Below, in pieces: positions 62,693 through 64,000 of a DNA stretch of 64,000 bases (its first letter is position 1; the number at the start of each line of letters is the position of its first letter). The position numbers were made by a program, and so were the translations under genes. Origin of the DNA: a bacterium. GTDB taxonomy: Bacteria > Fidelibacterota > Marinisomatia > Marinisomatales > JAHJCW01. The DNA is taken from assembly GCA_028282845.1 (NCBI GenBank), contig JANQGY010000015.1, positions 157,406 to 221,405 of the forward strand. Direction: 5' to 3'. The notes under the pieces were generated by a model. That model had not been told where the DNA came from. It was given only the letters and a program-made list of their open reading frames with translations, and ran no database searches.

Positions 62693-64000
62693 ATGCTACC
62701 AATGTACATCTCTGCAATATTATCTACGACTATAACAGATGAGCTCATACAAATAACTACAGTTATATCTGTATTAATAGCAATATTGGTACTAATATTT
62801 GGAATAAGATACGGCATACCTAATTTAAAATTATATCGCATAAAAAAAGCGGAAGAAAAACAAAGGATGAATTCCTTGTTTCTTAACGAAGGATGGATTG
62901 AAGGAAAAGAATTAAAGTATTCCATGTTAGAAAATAGTAGAGAGTTTAAAGAAGAACAAAATCCTTCTTATCAAAAAAATGCAATTCAAATTATTACCAA
63001 TATCCTTGATAAAAGGGAGAAAATTGAAATAGATAATCATATCATGTTAATAGGAGATTCATTAAGTGGAAAAACACATATAACTGTTTCTACATTAAAT
63101 AGATTGCAAAATAGTATTATTCTAATTCCAAATGAACATGATTTTATATCTGCAGCACAGAGTATATATGAACTGCCAGATATTCCATATAAACTGAACG
63201 ATGCCCAGTATAAAATAATTATCATAGATAATCTCCATGAATTAATTAAAAAAGGTTCCTTAATAACAAAAACATTACTACATAAGGCAATAAATAATGG
63301 ATATACAATATGGGCAAACTGTATTTCATTTGATGAATATCAATTAGTCAGAAGTGCATTAGATTTTAAAGAAGGTCCAACTGGTTTTTTTAAGGAAATA
63401 TATTTAGATGGAAAAATTAATCGCAAAGAAGCAGAAAGAATTGCCAAAGTTTTTAACGTAACAATTAAACCAACATTTAATGGATTAATTGGAGAAATAT
63501 TTAATGATCCAGTGGCAATGCTTAAGAAATACGATGATTTGAAGAAAGACTATATTACAAAAAATGTACTTATGTTTATCAAACAGGCTTATTTACTAGG
63601 TGCTTTTCAACAACCCTATAGAATGAAAATAGAATTAATTAGGGATGCATACAGTAAATACTATTCAACAGAAAATTTTACCAATTTTTATAAAGCATTA
63701 CATGTTATTGAGCAAAAAGGATTTATCAAATTAAATAATAATAATAGTACATTTTCTTTTGAATCCGTTTGGTTTAATAATATTGTTGAACCTGATATTG
63801 ACATCTTAAAATTTCACAAAAACTTTATTTGGAAAGATATATTACCACAAAACGTTGTTTATTATACAAATTTAATAAATAATTCAAAAGATTATAAACA
63901 AGCTTTCGATTTAAAAAATGAAATGATTGAAAAAGGGATTCAACCTAATATTGTCACTTATACGACCTTGATGAACCTTTCCAATGATTTCAAACAAGCT
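62693..64000 (+). CDS. Membrane-anchored P-loop NTPase with PPR-like repeats, 3' end beyond window
   Basis: 436 codons are visible and the frame is still open at the edge. The ATG at 62693 follows a stop codon directly, so it is the earliest start. One membrane helix lies at about 24-38 (VISVLIAILVLIFGI), then a charged linker. Walker A GDSLSGKT is at 121-128 and a Walker B-like IIIIDN at 175-180. Residues about 290-365 are helical with a winged-helix look, as in STAND-type NTPases. From 387 on, pentatricopeptide-like repeats begin: NVVYYTNLINNS, then AFDLKNEMIEKGIQP and NIVTYTTLMNLS, with a period of 32 residues. Function unknown; an RNA- or peptide-sensing NTPase is an inference from domains. 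Confidence 0.82.
   Translation, partial: MLPMYISAILSTTITDELIQITTVISVLIAILVLIFGIRYGIPNLKLYRIKKAEEKQRMNSLFLNEGWIEGKELKYSMLENSREFKEEQNPSYQKNAIQIITNILDKREKIEIDNHIMLIGDSLSGKTHITVSTLNRLQNSIILIPNEHDFISAAQSIYELPDIPYKLNDAQYKIIIIDNLHELIKKGSLITKTLLHKAINNGYTIWANCISFDEYQLVRSALDFKEGPTGFFKEIYLDGKINRKEAERIAKVFNVTIKPTFNGLIGEIFNDPVAMLKKYDDLKKDYITKNVLMFIKQAYLLGAFQQPYRMKIELIRDAYSKYYSTENFTNFYKALHVIEQKGFIKLNNNNSTFSFESVWFNNIVEPDIDILKFHKNFIWKDILPQNVVYYTNLINNSKDYKQAFDLKNEMIEKGIQPNIVTYTTLMNLSNDFKQA

Noticed and set aside
1..64000. CRISPR array, prophage, rRNA operon or replication origin
   Set aside because: No regularly spaced repeats, phage structural genes, rRNA or DnaA-box clusters were seen in reading.

Overview
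The window reads as one stretch of the chromosome of a Gram-negative, LPS-bearing bacterium of the FCB/Fibrobacteres-Chlorobi-Bacteroidetes sphere. The evidence is WaaA, a heptosyltransferase-like GT9 and LptE for the outer membrane, a PorV/PorQ-type barrel and C-terminal sorting-like tails typical of type IX secretion, and a GWxTD-domain protein. Together these suggest a lineage near Candidatus Marinimicrobia (Neomarinimicrobiota) or Ignavibacteria. This placement is an inference from gene families; no 16S rRNA is present. TGA is used as an ordinary stop in many genes.

Layout. 1-4.8 kb: the edge of an unknown charged protein, a DUF819 membrane protein, a CNNM/CBS protein, and a barrel-like plus DUF3179 lipoprotein pair. 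5.1-31.2 kb: a one-strand carbohydrate-use locus. It holds a DeoR/AgaR regulator, a SIS isomerase/deaminase, a PfkB kinase, a GatZ/KbaZ-like protein, an EamA transporter, a GWxTD protein, a TonB-dependent receptor, secreted and PorV-like proteins, an amidohydrolase, a GH36 alpha-galactosidase and four secreted TIM-barrel proteins. The gene set points to breakdown of a galactose- or galactosamine-containing glycan outside the cell and tagatose-6-phosphate chemistry inside. The locus is bracketed by an intact tRNA-Leu(UAA) at 31.6 kb and a 71-bp direct repeat of that tRNA's 3' half at 5.0 kb, the layout of a tRNA-targeted genomic island. No integrase is visible.

31.5-34.5 kb: tRNA-Cys and tRNA-Leu, PepF, and a miniature version of the same arrangement: tRNA-Gly, one GIY-YIG nuclease gene, then a degraded copy of the tRNA-Gly 3' half. 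34.5-37.1 kb: dinB, a SUI1/YciH factor and a metallophosphoesterase-like gene with an in-frame TGA followed by a stem-loop that fits a bacterial SECIS element, so probably a new selenoprotein. 37.3-61.3 kb: housekeeping genes, mostly on the minus strand in tightly overlapping operons (NAD synthase, AsnRS, LptE, sigma-54 activator, GalE, UvrB, GuaB, HutH, RimO, FtsY, PgsA, WaaA, GT9, polyprenyl synthase, TatC, MeaB).

61.4-64 kb, plus strand: an AlkD-like protein, a small lipoprotein, and the beginning of a large protein that runs off the right edge. That protein has a membrane helix, a P-loop NTPase core and then pentatricopeptide-like (PPR) repeats with a 32-residue period. This combination is very unusual for a bacterium. 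The four observations most worth following up are the PPR-NTPase, the candidate selenoprotein with SECIS, the tRNA-Leu-bounded island, and the single-gene GIY-YIG insertion in tRNA-Gly.
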